NCBI GenBank assembly: GCA_014529385.2
Contig: CM043956.1
Location: forward strand, 88,593,221-88,657,220
Reading direction: 5' to 3'
Origin: Adiantum capillus-veneris
Lineage: Eukaryota > Streptophyta > Polypodiopsida > Polypodiales > Pteridaceae
DNA: 64,000 nt
Part shown: one piece after another, positions 50,000-61,600 of the stretch
Numbering within the stretch: the stretch's first letter is position 1
Layout: the number at the start of each line of letters is the position of its first letter
The notes under the pieces: generated by a model
Told to the model about the DNA's origin: nothing
The model's database searches: none
What the model saw: the letters and a program-made list of their open reading frames with translations, nothing else
Made by a program: the position numbers and the translations under genes

Positions 50000-50240
50000 A
50001 AATCCTGCCACGGTAATGCTCGCGATAACTCTGTCATGGTAATGTTTGCGGGTATCTGTGCGGCAAAAGGCGCGGTAATGTTCGTGGAAATATTTCCGCA
50101 GCCATTACCGCGCAAGTTACCGCTAGACCATTACCACAAACTTTGCCGCAGTGTTTTCCGCATACGGGAATTTTTATATTTCAAGTTTGTTTGTTTTTTT
50201 GCGGTAATGTGAGCGATAATAACGCGCATATGTTATAGTG
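50000..50240 (-). repeat. Right subterminal motifs and terminal inverted repeat
   Basis: At least seven (A/T)TACCGC or GCGGTAAT-like copies in both orientations, including GCGGTAATGTTCG near 50071, CCATTACCGCGCAAGTTACC near 50105 and GCGGTAATGTGAGCG near 50201. The tip is ATAACGCGCATATGTTATAG, then TG at 50240, the complement of CACTATAAC. Confidence 0.88.
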
Positions 50241-50243
50241 AAT
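50241..50243. repeat. Target-site duplication AAT (right) of the CACTA element
   Basis: Matches 39056-39058. Confidence 0.85.
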
Positions 50244-50718
50244 GTTAACTTTTGTACTTTTGGGATTCCAAGGGGTGTTCTTGGGAAAGTGCATGGCCCA
50301 TTAGTTTTTTCGAAGTATGTAACTATCAATCAGTATCTTCTTGGGAATGTGAAAGAGAAAGTTATGGCGGATTTAGTATGTTGTCAGCTTGTGTGTTCTG
50401 TTCCAGTTCCAGTTCCATTTTGATTTTTGTGTTTTGTCTATTCTGAATGTCTGTGCCTTAAACACTTGGTGATCATGGTGTATGTGTGACGTAGCATGGA
50501 CGGATTCAAGTTTCTCTTGTAGGAGAAAGTGCTGTGGTAGTGAAAGGTTTAGTTGAATGGAGGGAGGATGTTCAGAATAGTGTGAGTTGGCATGGGTGGT
50601 TGGCTACACTCTGGAGGAATCGAAAGAGGATACATTCCCGTATTGGACAAGGTCAGTTGCTAGGCGGTTTCGGCAGTTTTATGGGCGAGATGGTCAACGT
50701 TTGGAACTGTAGGGAATT

Positions 50719-52201
50719 TTGGATTATACTGGGACGCACCGAGTTTCTATAGGGGAAGATTCAGATGATATTTTGGAGTATTTGGATGTCGCAGAGGATT
50801 ATCTAAGCGATAGATGGGAAGAAAAAGTAGCAAATGAAGAACATGATATATTTCTGTGGATGTTGGCGATTGCAGTTGTTCAGCATGCATTAGTGGCGAG
50901 ACGTATATTGATTTTTAATCAGTTGGGAAGTACCAGTGCAAGAAATCTTGTACAACCAGGTGGACCTACAAATATGGCGGCGGCTAGGCAAGATATGCGC
51001 GTCAAATTCCGGACCTTTTCGAGAAAGTCGAAAGAAGACCCCGATTGCCACATATCTCAATACAAGACAAGATGGCATGCTAGAGGATTTTTCGGAGTGT
51101 ACGATGCCCAGGCTAAGATGCACCAGTTTGAGGCTACATTGGATGGGAAGGCTATGCAGTGGTTCAGTAATTTTCCAGCAGGTCATTTTGCTGATTATGA
51201 TGGTTTGAAAGTAGTATTTTTGAACAAGTTCAGAAGGGAAAAGACTCCACATGATGTGTTGAACAAGCTTAGGGAAGTGAAACAAAGAAAAATGTTTGTT
51301 GAGAATTATGCACAAAAGTTTAACCAATATGTGAGAAGGTTGACTGCTCAAGAAAGGCCAACTGTGAAATGCTTGCTGGATATTTTTTGAATGGATTAAG
51401 AAAGGAATTGAAGAATGCCATTGCTGGAGTTGATTTTGCAGGTGGATTAAAAGCATTAGTGGAAACAGGTCAAAGAGCAGAGAAAAGGTTTGGGGTCTCT
51501 CATGGGAAAGCAACCAAGAGGTCATCTAAAGAAAAGAAGAAAAGTAGGTCAAAGAAAAAGAAGAGGTAAGATAATTCGGATTCGAACAACGATTCGGATT
51601 CGGAAACTGATACTGATTTAGATACGAAAACGGGTTCTGATAGTGAAGAGGATTCCAGTGAGGATTCGGATTCAGAAGTAGATGAGTATTAGAAGAAGAA
51701 AAGCAAGAAGAAGTAGAAGAAAAAGTCTAAAGAGAAAGAGGATAGAGTGGAAAAATTGATAGCAAAGAAATTGAAGAAGTTGGGAGTGCAGAAAGTCGTG
51801 GAATCAAAAACCCCTCATTGTTGTGAAATTTGTGTTAAGGATGGACATTGGACAAAGGAATGTTGGTTTAATCTGAATTTCAGGGATGTTGTACCAGAAA
51901 GGATTCATCAGAAGATACAGCAACAAGGACCTCAAACTCATGGGATGTTTCCAGAGACAGTAGGATGTTCAATAATCAAGGTTGGCAAAGGCAACAACCG
52001 TATTCAAGGTGGAGACCACAGTTTAATCAAGGGGGACCATCATTTAGAGGAAATTTCAATTTAGGAGGAGGACCAAGATATGGGGGATGGCATAATTCAA
52101 GACCCCGGTGGGGGGGAAATTGGGATCAGCTCAGCGGTGGCAGAATTGGCAACCACAACCACAACCACAAGGATGGAATCAACCGTTTTGGAATTATCTA
52201 G
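50719..52201 (+). pseudogene. gypsy gag with zinc knuckle, decayed
   Basis: Retrotransposon capsid-like segment with EATLDGKAMQWFSNFP, then FLNKFRREKTPHDVLNKLRE and ENYAQKFNQYVRRL. The frame likely begins before 50719, since RDGQRLEL, a TAG and GILDYTG run into it. Frames change near 51375. A Lys-rich stretch then reaches a TAA at 51568, followed by an Asp/Ser/Glu-rich run and another Lys-rich run with two TAG codons. The zinc knuckle CEICVKDGHWTKEC (CX2CX4HX4C) lies near 51820-51865. A Gly/Arg/Asn/Trp-rich tail follows in another frame. Acidic and basic low-complexity blocks before the knuckle are unusual for gag. Confidence 0.85.
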
Positions 52202-52575
52202 GGGGGACTTAGCAATAGCCAAGAGGGCAGGTGCCACACTTGCCAGCACCACTAGCATAGTACGCTGAATCAAACAAAGAGCTAGAAATTAGTTTGATAG
52301 TAGTAGAATCGTTTCAGGATCAAGGGGTGAATGAAGTTTCTATGGATTGTCAACCGTAATGTGATTGTTCTAAATGTTTGCAAGAGGAAGTAGATGTATT
52401 AGTGACAACAAGGTCCAAAGCAAGGTTGAAACCTCCACTGGACTGGGAGGACCAGAAGGAGATTCGGGATGAAGTAGCTAAAGATTTGATGTAAAAGGAT
52501 CAACAGTAGAGCAAGCTTAAATCAAAGGAGAAATGAGTAAAGAAGGAGGAGAAGGAAAGAGAAAGGAAGGATGCC

Positions 52576-55500
52576 TTGTTTGAAGAGTTAACTAATTCCT
52601 CTATACATTTTACCTTTGATCAGTTGTTGTCATTAGTTCCAATTTTTAGAGATAGATTATATATAGTGATGCGAAGGACAAAGACTGTTCTGAGTATGAA
52701 GGAGGTGCAGCACACAGTTCAGAGTTTCCAGATTAGCTCAGAGGATATGGATTTTTCAGTACCAACACTGTCGTTGGAATTTAATAATCCAAAATTTTCC
52801 AACGTTTTATTGGATGGTGGATCAGGGGTCAACATACTTTTGGAATCGAAATTTCTAAGGATGCAAGATGTCAGGTTGGAACCAACTCCATTTCAAGTGT
52901 GTATGGCTGATCATAGCAGAGTTCAACCAGTGGGGATGTTAAGGAGGCAAGGAATTATCAGTCATGGATTGCAGTTTATGGTAAACTTTGTAGTCATCAG
53001 GATGAAGGATTCAAAAAGTACCTATTCTATGTTGTTGGGGAGGCCATGGTTTAGCACGGCGAAGCTAAAACAGGATTGGGGAAAAAATGAAGTAACGGTT
53101 AAGAAAGGAAGGAGAGAAGTTACATTACCAATGGGGCCGAAGAAGGAATTGTCAGAAGAGACGAAGCCAATGTTGGCAAAAGAAATTAACATGTCTGAAG
53201 GATTGGAGGATGATGAAGAAGCATATTTCCTAACAACAAATCCAACAATTGTTCCGGTATTTGAGGTAGATGTGGAGCGGATTATTAACAAATATGCAGA
53301 GAAAGAGAACAGTTTGGGAATTGATCACTTTGTAGGGGAAAACACATGGTGTGGAACAGGAAAATTTAGAAGAGAAGAAAATCCAAGAGGAAACTGTGGT
53401 GGAGGATTCAGAATTGGAGCCAAAGGAATCCATTCAGAGAGCAGAGGCTCTGTATGATAAGATGATAAAGAAATTTTCTCGGGTTAAGGAGGATGATTTA
53501 CAGGATCTGAATTTGGGGATGGAGGATCATCCAAAGATGGTAAGAGATAGTGTTCATTTGAAAGAAGGCTTCAAGAAGGACTTGAAGGAATTACTGTTGG
53601 AGTATATTAATGTCTTTGCATGGACTTGAAGGAATTACTGTTGGAGTATATTGATGTGTTTGCATGGGATTATTCTGATTTGAAAGTCATGGATCCTCAA
53701 GTGTGCAAGCATCATATAAATTTAAAAATGGATGTTGTTCCAGTGATTCAGCAAAGATATAGGATGAATCCAAATTATGCCAAGCAGGTGAAAGAGGAAT
53801 TGGACAAATTGCCGAATGCAGGATTCATAGTGCCAGTGAATCAGACAGAATGGTTGTCACCAATTGAAGTGGTACCCAAGAAGTCGGGGAAGTTAAGGGT
53901 TTGTGTGGATTACAGAAAATTGAATGCAGCAATAGTTGCAAATCCATTTCCATTGCCCTTTATTGATTTAGTTCTGGATGATATAGCGGGAAATGAGATG
54001 TACACTTTTCTTGACGGATTTGCAGGGTACAATCAAATACCAATGGCTAAGGAGGATATTGAAAAAACTGCTTAGATCACAGAATGGGGAGGTTTTTCAT
54101 ATACAGTGATGAGCTTTGGATTGAAGAATGGACCGCCATCATTTTTGAAGGCAGTTTTTAAAACTTTTGAGCCACATTTGACAGATTTTAAGAGGATTTT
54201 TATGGATGATTTTTCAGTTTTTGGAAAAAAAGTCAGGCATCTGGAATATTTGAGGAAGTGTTTTGAAAGATGTAGGATGTTTTGGATGTCACTTAATCCC
54301 CAGAAGTGTGCAATAGCAGTATAGAAGGGAAAATTGTTGGGACATATCATCCCTCAAGAAGGAATGTCGGCTGATGGGGACAAGATTAGTGCAATTCAGA
54401 AAGCTGTAGCTCCAGAAAATTTGAAGGCAGTGATGCGGTTTGTTGGACATATCAAATGGCATGGTAGGTATTTATGGTATTTGGCGGATGTGAGTGCACC
54501 ACTTAGTCATTTGACTAAGAAGGAAGTGGAATTTGTTTGGGAAGAAGCTCAAGAGAAGGATCTTCAGATTATCAAAAAGATGTTGGTAGTTTCACCTATA
54601 CTTCAACCACCAAATTGGGAATTACTGTTTCATGTGTATGTTGATGATTCCGACATGGTAGTAGGAGTTGTTTTAATGCAAGATAAGATTAAGGGATGGT
54701 TCATACCAGTTTATTATACTAGTAGAATGTTGAGAGCACCGGGGAAGAATTACACAGTTACGGAGAGGGAAGCTTTGGGAATGATTTTTGCTTTGGAAAA
54801 ATTCCGATTATCTGCTAGCAAATAAAGTGGTTTTTCATGTGGATCATCAGGCTTTATTGTTTCTGGTAAAGAAGCCAAAACAGGAAGGCATATTAGCAAG
54901 GTGGATGCTCATGTTGCAAGAATTTGATTACATAGTTGTTCATACTCCAGGAACTCAGCATGCAGTGGCGGATTACCTCAATAGATTGGAACATAAGGAG
55001 GAATTACCAAGAGTATCGGATAAATTGCCTGATGCGGATTTGTTTCATGTGAAAAGGACATTTTTTTGATAATTGGTATGATCAGATGGTTCAGTTTCAG
55101 ACAGATGGAGTTTTTACCTTCGACAATGTCTCTGGATCAAAGGAAGAATTTTGCATTGAGGAGCAGACCATTTCTAATTATAGCTAGAGCATTATATAGA
55201 AGAGGAGCAGATCAGATTATACGACGATGTGTTTCTGATGAAGAGCAAAAAGCAGTGTTGCAGGAGGCACATTGGGGATCAGCTGGAGGACATTTCTCAG
55301 GGGAAATTACAACCGAAAAATTTTACAAGTTGGACTTTGGTGGCCTTTTTTATTGAAGGATTCACATAGTTTTCCCAAGGAATGTGTTCAATGTCAGAAG
55401 ATGGGGAAGCCTACACAAGGGGATAGGATGCAGGATCATCCACTCTTACCATTAGAACCATTTCAAAAGTGGGGAATGGATTTTGTAGGCACAATAAAAC

Positions 55501-56359
55501 CAAGGGCAAAGAGGACAGGTTCGAGATATATTCTTGTTGCAACAGATTATGCTACCAAATGGGTGGAAGCAATGGATTTGAGAGACAGTAAAGCAGCAAG
55601 TGTGGCACGATTTCTATATAAAAACACTATGACAAGATTTGGATGTCCTATTGATTTGGTGTCAGATCAAGGAACACATTTTTTGAATTATGTGATTCAG
55701 GAGTTGACATCCAAACATATGATTTTGCATGAGAAATCTACTCCACATCATCCACAAGAAAATGGGCAGGCAAAAATCTCTAATAAAGTGCTGGTGAGGT
55801 GAGAATTTTAAACAAGATTGTATCAAAAAACAAATCGGATTGGGATGACAAGCTGGATTCAGCACTATGGGCTTTTCAACGGCTTTTTAGGTGGCGACTG
55901 GAATGACACCTTTCAAATTGGTCTTTGGGATAGAAGTTGTGGTGCCAATGGAATATGTAATTCCAAGCTTGAGGCTATCAATTCAGCATAAGTTAAGTCC
56001 GGAGGAATCAATTTCATAGACTGAAGGAACTGCTTAAATTGGAAGAGGATAGAATTCAGAGTGCCTATTTGGTGGAAATTGGGCAGAAGAGGAGACAAGC
56101 ATGGATGTCTATGCAAGTGAAATTCAAAAGTTTTCAGAAAGGGGATTGGGTGATGTTATATAATTCTAAATTGGGACCACATCCGGGTAAGTTGAAGCTG
56201 AGATATTTGGAACCTTATCAGATTGAATCAGAACAGGTCCAAGGAACATTTTTGTTGAAAGATATCTTCGGAACAAAGATTTTGAAACCTGTGAATGGAT
56301 TCAAATTGAAGAAATTTTATGGAAAGGTGCCTGAGGTTCCCAAGTGGATGGTCAATAAG
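52576..56359 (+). pseudogene. gypsy protease-RT-RNase H-integrase, decayed
   Basis: Retropepsin near 52800 (VLLDGGSGVNILLE; YSMLLGRPW), where DGGS replaces the usual D(S/T)G. Reverse transcriptase from 53680 (VNQTEWLSPIEVVPKKSGKL, then RVCVDYRKLN; MSFGLKNGPPSF; catalytic FMDDFSVFG near 54200). RNase H (YVDDSDMVVGVVL; TEREALGMIFALEKF, then a frame change to VFHVDHQALLFLV). Integrase with CVQCQKMGKP, WGMDFVGTIKPR, SDQGTHF and HPQENGQAK, and a C-terminal GDWVMLYNSKLGPHPGKL module. In-frame TAG codons interrupt after EKTA (54073) and AIAV (54322), and frames change near 53620, 54810, 55065, 55350 and 55800. The FMDDFSV form and short RT-RNase H link recall non-chromodomain Athila/Tat-like elements; that assignment is tentative. 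Confidence 0.9.
53578..53667. repeat. 44-bp tandem duplication in gypsy pol
   Basis: GGACTTGAAGGAATTACTGT starts at 53578 and again at 53622. Both copies encode LKELLLEYI(N/D)VFAW. A step of 44 bp is not a multiple of three, so the duplication itself breaks the frame. Confidence 0.95.
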
Positions 56360-57110
56360 GCTGAGGATATTGGCAGTAAATTGTTAACAGTTGGTGTTAT
56401 GGGAGTTGCACTGGAATGTTCAAAGGCAGAATTGGCAATTTGTTCTAGCAATTCAAAACTTGTAAAGGGATCGGGAATTCGGAATTCGGATTGCGGATTG
56501 GAAGTCAGAATTCGGACTATCGGATTTGAAGTCCCGAAAGAGGAAAGTCGGAGGAATGGAATTGGGAAAAAGGGTACAGAAGTACTTATATGTGGGGGTA
56601 CTCATTTTAAGGCAAAAATTTTGCTTAGTGCTGATGTGACTTACTTACGGACGAATTGAATCTTACCTGGTGTGCCCGAATCAAGGAGAAAATTCATCAT
56701 CATAAGAGTAAGGTGGTGAGAGGAGTTGGGGAACACATACAAGTGTGTGAACGTCGCAATTTAGTGATTATTAAGTCGGAGAATAAGGGCGAAATGTTTT
56801 TTGAGAATATTAAGGGAAAGGTGATGGCGGGTATGCAAGATGATGCGTCAGAAGCGATGCCGAACACCACATCGTTGAAGATGATGATGGAGTGTTAACC
56901 CTCACGGCTCATGGACACCCTATCACCTACGACGGACGTTCTAACCTACGGCGGACATTGTATTATTTATTTGGTAGAGTCAGGTACCGGGATTGTCGGT
57001 CCAATAGGATAGAGTAAGAGTGATCGTCGATGAGAGGTGCACTCTAACTGGAACATTCAAGGGATTAGTTGGCTAAGCATGGGCGTCCAAGTGTGAATGG
57101 GGCGAGCTCA

Positions 57111-57118
57111 TATAAAAG
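57111..57118 (+). promoter_or_regulatory. TATA box of the gypsy LTR
   Basis: TATAAAAG after GAGCTCA, about 218 bp inside the LTR, at a suitable place for a U3 promoter. Confidence 0.65.
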
Positions 57119-57136
57119 TCAACTAAACCTAAAATT

Positions 57137-57201
57137 CATTCATTCTCTCATTTGTGCAATTGAAGAGTGCTCTTGCTCCATCTTCTTCTTCTTCACCTTC
57201 T

Positions 57202-57235
<34 letters not shown>

Positions 57236-57405
57236 TGTGTGTGTGGGCGATCGAGCATTCATTCTCTCATTTGTGCAATTGAAGAGTGCTCTTGCTCCAT
57301 CTCCATCTCCATCTCCATCTTCTTCTTCTTCACCTCCTTGTGTGTGTGTATGTGAGAGAGAGAGAGAGAGAGAGAGTGTGTGTGTGTGTGTGGGCGATCA
57401 AGCAT
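57137..57405. repeat. 119-bp tandem duplication in the LTR
   Basis: CATTCATTCTCTCATTTGTG begins at 57137 and at 57256. Each copy runs through GAAGAGTGCTCTTGCTCCATC, CTTCTTCTTCACC, a (GT)n and a (GA)n tract and ends GGGCGATC(G/A)AG. The copies differ mainly in simple-sequence length. Confidence 0.92.
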
Positions 57406-57634
57406 TACGAAGGCACGACGGTGGTGAAGTGGTTGAGCGCGGCGTAGCGGCATCTCCTTCTTCTTCGCGGCAAGGAATCCTCCATGAAGCAAGCGTAAAG
57501 CGGTGAGTGACACACCATCGCCTTCTTTGAGCTTACTAGTTTAGACTTGTTGTGTGCTTGGAGCCATTTGTGGCTCGCACATGGTGTATTGGCAAGTTCC
57601 TTGCATTGACACGTACGACATACGGGCACATTTT

Positions 57635-57652
57635 TGGCGCCGTTGCCAGGGA
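57635..57652 (+). other. Primer-binding site, tRNA-Asp
   Basis: TGGCGCCGTTGCCAGGGA, four bases after the LTR end, matches the TGGCGCCGTTGCCGGGGA site used by Athila/Tat-type plant gypsy elements with one mismatch. Confidence 0.85.
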
Positions 57653-58609
57653 ATTCCATACACCAAGCTCGAGTAGCACTCTTTGCTTCTCCGTGGTGCA
57701 ATTTCAATTATAGGAAAGGCAGGGAAGGAGTGTGTGTGTGTTGAGAAGAGGGATTTGGTGTTATACTGTGTGTTTTTTTTATTAATGGAGTTTTCAAAGG
57801 TTCTGTGTTTATTCTCTGTGTATTAAGGTAGTTAGTTTTCTGTGTACAGTAAGTAGGAAGTAGATTAGTGAGAGTTAAAAGAGTGTGTTAGTGTGTAAGA
57901 GTAGGTGTATTAGTTAGAAGTAGGTAGATAGAGTGTGTGTGTGTGCTCTCACGCAGGCCGCGGCGACCTTATCCTTATAAAAAAAAAAATTTAAAATTAA
58001 GAAATAAATAAATTAATTAATTAATTAAAAATAAAAAAAAATTTAAAGGTAGGACCGGGATTGGGAATATCTCCCAGACCCAAGCCCAAACCCAAGCCCA
58101 AACCCAAGCCCAAGCTCACGCTCAGGCCTAGGCCTCAGTCGCCTTTTAAAAAAACGAATTTTAGCTTCACACGTAGCTAAAAATTGATTTTTTGAGGACC
58201 AACGGAACGTCAGATGCCCGAAAATTGTGTTGTAAAGCACATAGCGACCCTTTAAGTGATACGCTCGTTTCGAGCTATCACACACTTCAAAAAAAAAAAA
58301 TCAAACATTAAAAAACATTCAAAAAACATCAAAAACAAGAAAAAATCAAGTAGAAAACGGGGTGCAAAACACCCACAAAACAAAGCAAGTAACGTTTGAG
58401 GGTACTTGCCGACACTTGTAGGGAACCCAAAGCACATGTATCTACGCTCTGGTCGTGTGCTAGAGTCCGAATAACTAGCTAGTGCTTCGATTTACGAGGG
58501 TACTCACTATCCTTCCACGCTAGGGTCTACGCCCTCGGCGGGGACCCAAGGTAGTGCAACCCAAGACCCAAATATAGCGGCTAGCAACTCTTCCTCTGAC
58601 TACGATATT
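57653..58609. other. Leader of the second gypsy element
   Basis: No gene is supported. It contains GT/AG-rich sequence, an A/T-rich tract at 57980-58045, a (CCCAAG/CCCAAA)n hexamer repeat at about 58078-58120 and an A-rich stretch at 58290-58350. In-frame sequence before 58610 (ATQDPNIAASNSSSDYD) suggests the gag frame may start somewhat earlier. Confidence 0.55.
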
Positions 58610-61600
58610 ATGGAAGAGCATCTTACACAAAGCCTTGGGGGAACAAATGAAACCGTCCCTAGCTAGGCCCAACAACCTGGAACTAGTGTTTTTAGCCGTT
58701 TGATGGAAACTTTTAGTGGAGCTACGCGCTCTGAACCTACGGCTAGTGAAGTAAACGAAGAGGGTGGGGAAGTAGAATCACCATTCACATCTCTTGTAGA
58801 CCCCACACTCCCTCAGAGTGTACACGTGGACATTCTACCTAACTCATTTAATGAGGGACCTACCGAGCTACCACCTTCCAAAGTCGCCTCTAAGGTAGCG
58901 GTGACTAAAAGTCAAAACACGGGAAGCAACATTGCATCCACCTCACGGAAACCCTCTAGTACACCAAGTTTAGACGGGGAATTTCTCAATGAAAATTGGG
59001 AATATGACCTACACACGGAGACTTTGACCGACCTATACATGGGCTACACATACCATGTGGGTTGGTTAGAAGCTGTACAATCCACATCTAGTGCCACTAG
59101 TCTAGAGGAACAACAACACATGATCTGCAATGTCATCCATAGGATTATCCAGTCCGAGAGACAAAATCGAGGAATAAACATACCTTCAACTGGTCCTATG
59201 CAATTTTTAGACACGGGCAAAGGGAAACAACCCACTCTATCACAAATGGAGACTCCCCCAGTGAGTCCCATCGATCCCCCATATGTTGTTTCGCCAGGGG
59301 TCTCAATGCAATCTGAACCCACAAGTGATAGCTTTACTTTTCCAAGTCTAGCTCATCTTTCCCTTGATGACACCACGGCTACCATGCCTACCCCAATGAT
59401 GGGCATGCCAAGAAACACGCCATGCTGCTATGCCTAGGGCCACTCATATGAACTATGGACCACCACATGGCACAACATCGTACCCAATGTGGAACCCAAG
59501 GGCTTCCTATGCGCCAAGCCCAATGCCAATACCTACTCCACATGTAGTCTCTGGAACGCCTTCACCCACGGTGCCTGCTCACTTAGGTGACTTGGCAACA
59601 TTTTCTCAAGCTATTGGTCGATCTATTGCTGAGAATATGCGTAACACGCCTGATAGAGAGCCTAGAAGTAAGGCAGTACAAATAGCCAAGCTAACACAAA
59701 AATTTAGTGGAGACGGGGATGTGAGAAATCATATCGAAGTGTTTGAACAAATATGCAATTCTCTAGGAGAACACAATGACCTACATAAGAGAAATGCTTT
59801 AAGCCTAACCTTAAGTGGAAAGGCTGGGGATTGGTATAGAACCCTAAGGGTGGAAGAAACAATGATTTACCCTACTCTTAGGAGACTATTCTTAAAAGAA
59901 TACATACGAGAGGGAGTGATTTGGGGTGTAGCCTCTCAACTCCAGAAAGCCCAACGAGAGGAAGGAGAGTCGGTGAGAGACATTATAAGTCTCTTGAAGC
60001 ATTTGAACTCTCGTTGTAATCCAAATGAGCACTTCAACAATAACCAATTGCTTGATAGATTCATTAGGGGATTACGACATGAGGATATCTACAATGGCCT
60101 AGTCATTAGAGGTATCACCACTTGGGAAGCAGTCACCACCAATGCGATCCAATTGGAGGATAATTTAATGATTCAAGGAGAAAGAGTGTCTGTTGAGCCT
60201 AAATCTATTAGCTCACAAGAATTAGGGCATCAGCCAATGACCCTAAAGCCTACTGCTAAGGAGCCAAAGATATCTGAGATGACTTTAACAGATCTCACCA
60301 AGGCTATTCAAGAGAGTCTTAGAGACAATCGTGCTTCGCAAAACAATCATATGTATCCAAGAAGGGATCAACAATGGTGCTCAGTATGCTATGGAACACA
60401 TAGTACCAGTGAATGCCCTACTTTTAGAGTAAAATTCAATGGGAACTGCAATGCTTGTGGGAGGTATGGTCATCAAGCTAAGGATTGCATAGTATACAAG
60501 CGTGCGATGGCCAATAGACCAACCTTAGCATGGACAGACACACCTCGAGTGACTGCCTTGATGACGGCCCCACCTCTTGAACAAACAGCACAACACATGG
60601 TCCCTAGGGCCCAAAATGTTGTTCAAACAATACCCTTACCACCTCCACTGCTAGGACCACAACCACCACATCCGAGAATCACTTCTGTGAATCAAGTGGG
60701 TTGTGATTCATCTATTTCTTGTTTGGAAGGCTATGAGGAAGATATAGATTCTAGTATTGCCTATGGGATGGATGTGCTTGAAGAAAGTCCACAATACTAC
60801 ATGGAGGACTATTGGGGACAAGTCAAACCTGTATATCAAGTAGATGCTCTTGCGGCAAGAGGCCAAAATATCAATTACACTGCTAAGAGACCACCTCTTC
60901 AATGCTATGAGTGTGGAGGTCCACATCGTGTAGCCGAGTGTACTATTAGGCTACAAAAGAACGCCACACTAATGCAAACCAATCAAGCAAGCATGTCTAC
61001 AATGCCGATACTCATGTGTAATCGATGTGGCATAGATCATTTGACTGTCCAATGTCCAAATAATCCAAATGCACCGAAGATCACGCCATTAAACTTGATT
61101 GGAGTTACCGAGGAGCCATCACCAAGTACACCCGTGGTACCAGTAAACGTACTCACACGATCGATGCTCCAAAAACACAATTATATTCTTGAGGAAAGAG
61201 ACACGACATCAACTTCCCAATCTCAGAAAAAGAAGAAAACACAAAGAAAGAGATCGCAAAAAGTAGCGAAGTCAGTCCCCAGTTCAAAGACCAACATAGG
61301 GACTGGTGACGACCCTGTATATATGAACGACGCTGAAGAAGATTATGATTCAGGTGAAACCATGGAGACCAAAACGACCACTAACATAGAAACCAACAAG
61401 GAAGATCTTCATGAGCCACAATGGCCAGGATCCAAAAAGAAGATAGGAACTTACCCAAACCCTGCAGAGGAGATTGAGCGAGTCAAGCAATTAAGGAGTT
61501 TGATAGAAGATACCTAAAGGGATCTAGAACCAGCACCTAGGAAGATCCAGATTACAAACACCGTGTTCCCTACGCAACAACAACCTCACCAAGTCCATAG

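Larger units (their letters stand above)
39059..50240. mobile_element. CACTA (En/Spm) DNA transposon, 11.2 kb
   Basis: The two ends are CACTAT... at 39059 and ...ATAGTG at 50240, flanked by AAT. Both ends have CATTAACGCAAAA or CATTACCGCAAAA about 34-45 bp in, and clusters of ATTACCGC-type motifs further in. Inside are a TNP2-type transposase gene (minus), a Transposase_24-like second gene (plus) and a palindrome array between them. This is the full layout of an autonomous CACTA element, but both genes carry stops. The right end abuts a gypsy remnant, so the CACTA probably inserted into or beside it. Confidence 0.93.
50244..56892 (+). mobile_element. Ty3/gypsy retrotransposon remnant
   Basis: A gag-pol unit in the gypsy order (protease, reverse transcriptase, RNase H, integrase) with many stops and frame changes. 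No LTR, primer site or purine tract is certain. A GTGGGGGTACTC run near 56591 could be a purine tract, with the following 56605-56892 being the start of a 3' LTR cut by the next element. The 5' border is set by the CACTA end and the 3' border by a new LTR at 56893. 50244-50700 holds short frames I do not recognise. Confidence 0.85.
56893..57630 (+). repeat. 5' LTR of the second gypsy element
   Basis: Starts TGTTAACCCTC and ends GGGCACA just before the primer site. It contains a TATA box, GA/GT-rich simple sequence and an internal 119-bp duplication. The other LTR is not in the window, so the start is inferred from the TG and the end of the upstream coding frame. Confidence 0.75.

Noticed and set aside
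50244-56892. LTR pair for the first gypsy element (50.3 kb versus 56.8 kb)
   Set aside because: Only a short, low-identity match around AAAGTTATGGCGG and AAAGGTGATGGCGG was seen, not enough for LTRs.
58078-58125. Telomere-type repeat
   Set aside because: The hexamers are CCCAAG/CCCAAA, not the plant telomere CCCTAAA, and the tract is very short.
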